In this document: positions 63,323 through 64,000 of the stretch, piece by piece
Layout: each line of letters begins with the position of its first letter
Numbering within the stretch: position 1 is the first letter of the stretch
Origin: Dokdonella_A sp049583635
GTDB lineage: Bacteria; Pseudomonadota; Gammaproteobacteria; Xanthomonadales; Rhodanobacteraceae
NCBI GenBank assembly: GCA_049583635.1
Contig: JBAUWF010000106.1
Span: forward strand, 8,939 to 72,938
Length of the DNA stretch: 64,000 bases
Reading direction: 5' to 3'
The notes under the pieces: model-generated
Told to the model about the DNA's origin: nothing
Database searches by the model: none
The model's input: only the letters and a program-made list of their open reading frames with translations
Position numbers and translations under genes: made by a program

Positions 63323-64000
63323 TCAGCGGGCGGTGGAGCGCATGGCTTCGACGATGCGCTGGGTGTCGACGCTGACGCGGGTGACGCGCGCGAGCAGGTC
63401 GATCACCTTTTCCTTGTAGTCGGCAAATCGATACGTGTTGAATTTCTCGCGGATGGTCGGGTCCTTCGGCTTCTTTTCCTTGTACTGATCGAGAATCCAT
63501 TCCAGCGCGCTGCGGTTGCCGAGCTTGTAGTCCCAGGCTTCGGGCGGGATGCCATTCAGTGTGGTTTCCGAATCGAGCACGATGCGTCCGGTGTCCTTGT
63601 CGGCTTTCAGTGTTGCCTTTGGCCCGAGCCTGATCTCTCCCTCGCCCCGCCTTCGGGGAGAGGGTCGGGGTGACGGGTCGTCTTTACGCGCCGAAGCATC
63701 GATCCGCTGCAACGGCCACGGCTCGACCGATTCGTAGCCGATATGCAGCTCCATCAGTTCCCTGCCCCACTCGGCCCAGCGCCAGAAATCGGCGTAGAAC
63801 GGGATGCGCGGGAATTCGCGTTTGAGGTTCTGCGCGTACTTTTCGCGATACACGGGGTGGTGCAGTACAGCGTAGACGTAGTGGAAGATCACTTCCTTCG
63901 TGATCGCGGGCGCCTTCGCACTTTTTTCCCTGCCCCCGCGAGCGGGGCTCACTCCTTCTTCCCTTCCCCCGCGAGCGGGGGAAGGTGCCCGAAGGGCGGA
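63323..64000 (-). CDS. Type ISP restriction-modification enzyme, C-terminal part (5' end off the right edge)
   Basis: The frame is open from the right edge to the stop at 63323. It matches the C-terminal specificity domain of type ISP enzymes (LlaGI/LlaBIII class: nuclease, helicase, methyltransferase and DNA recognition in one chain). Landmarks are VIFHYVYAVLHHPVYREKYAQNLKREFPRIPFY, FWRWAEWGRELMELHIGYE, GIPPEAWDYKLGNRSALEWILDQYKEK and NTYRFADYKEKVIDLL. Two stretches are repeat-derived: PSPRPSPRRRGEGE (from 63635-63677) and two SPARGGRE copies (from 63934-63985). A GTG at 63952 could start a shorter product, but the frame is open above it. Whether the full enzyme is intact lies outside the window. 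Confidence 0.85.
   Translation of the reverse strand, partial: SALRAPSPARGGREEGVSPARGGREKSAKAPAITKEVIFHYVYAVLHHPVYREKYAQNLKREFPRIPFYADFWRWAEWGRELMELHIGYESVEPWPLQRIDASARKDDPSPRPSPRRRGEGEIRLGPKATLKADKDTGRIVLDSETTLNGIPPEAWDYKLGNRSALEWILDQYKEKKPKDPTIREKFNTYRFADYKEKVIDLLARVTRVSVDTQRIVEAMRSTAR
63635..63677. repeat. Palindromic mini-repeat inside the type ISP coding region
   Basis: The unit reads CTCTCCCTCGCCCCGCCTTC and then GGGGAGAGGGTCGGGGTGAC. CCCCG pairs with CGGGG, and CTCT with AGAG. Such CTCTCCC/GGGAGAG elements occur in many copies in Xanthomonadales genomes. Here the copy is in frame and adds about 14 Pro/Arg-rich residues to a conserved domain. Confidence 0.8.
63934..63985. repeat. Tandem pair of CCCCGC-GA-GCGGGG palindromes
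   Basis: The first palindrome, CCCCGC-GA-GCGGGG (63934-63947), is followed by a longer perfect one, CCTTCCCCCGC-GA-GCGGGGGAAGG (63962-63985). Both are read in the same frame on the minus strand and encode SPARGGRE twice. They belong to the same class of dispersed high-GC repeats as the unit at 63635. Confidence 0.82.

Overview
The window is GC-rich, gene-dense chromosome from a gammaproteobacterium, almost certainly of the order Xanthomonadales (Lysobacterales). The strongest evidence is a DSF quorum-sensing cluster in the Xanthomonas-type setting: acnA, rpfB, rpfF, rpfC, rpfG, lysS, prfB, recJ, rpfE, greA, carB, a small gene, carA. This is followed further right by dapB-dnaJ-dnaK-grpE-hrcA-recN-fur-bamE-rnfH-ratA-smpB-ssrA. 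Genus and family cannot be fixed from the sequence alone.

Layout. (1) 1-9304: partial rarA and lolA, normally neighbours, are separated by a six-gene leftward operon (hyfI, G, F, E, C, B order along the plus strand) encoding a complex I / hydrogenase-4-like membrane complex, plus a small divergent ribbon-helix-helix gene. The large subunit lacks most NiFe-binding cysteines, so this looks like an Ehr (energy-converting-hydrogenase-related) complex, not a hydrogenase. (2) 9431-21460: housekeeping genes ftsK, ald, trxB, a FemAB-like gene, aat, infA, clpA, clpS, mnmA and hflD, including the N-degron pair aat/clpS-clpA. (3) 21675-31574: acnA and the DSF module. RpfB/RpfF handle and make the signal, RpfC senses it, RpfG (HD-GYP) degrades cyclic-di-GMP, and a PilZ gene lies beside rpfG. 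(4) 31666-43628: lysS, a secreted orphan, prfB with the canonical +1 frameshift, recJ, rpfE, greA, carB, a small exported-protein gene, carA.

(5) 43629-51859: an accessory block that splits the usual carA-dapB neighbourhood. It holds a 2OG-Fe(II) oxygenase, a secreted metallopeptidase, a DUF1223 protein, a methyltransferase, an osmoprotectant-type ABC transporter with a substrate-binding/permease fusion, and a secreted lysyl-endopeptidase-like serine protease. (6) 51940-60282: dapB, dnaJ, a TMEM175-type channel gene wedged between dnaJ and dnaK, then dnaK, grpE, hrcA and divergent recN. (7) 60318-63213: a dispersed inverted repeat, fur, bamE, rnfH, ratA, smpB and tmRNA (ssrA). (8) 63323-64000: the C-terminal part of a type ISP restriction-modification enzyme, directly downstream of ssrA (a classic integration site) and carrying palindromic mini-repeats that are read in frame.

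The candidates most worth attention are the cysteine-poor Ehr-like complex with its own small DNA-binding protein, a structured rpfF leader, the TMEM175 gene coupled to dnaJ, the binding-protein-first ABC fusion, and repeat-derived peptides in the type ISP enzyme. No CRISPR array, IS transposase, prophage or rRNA was seen.
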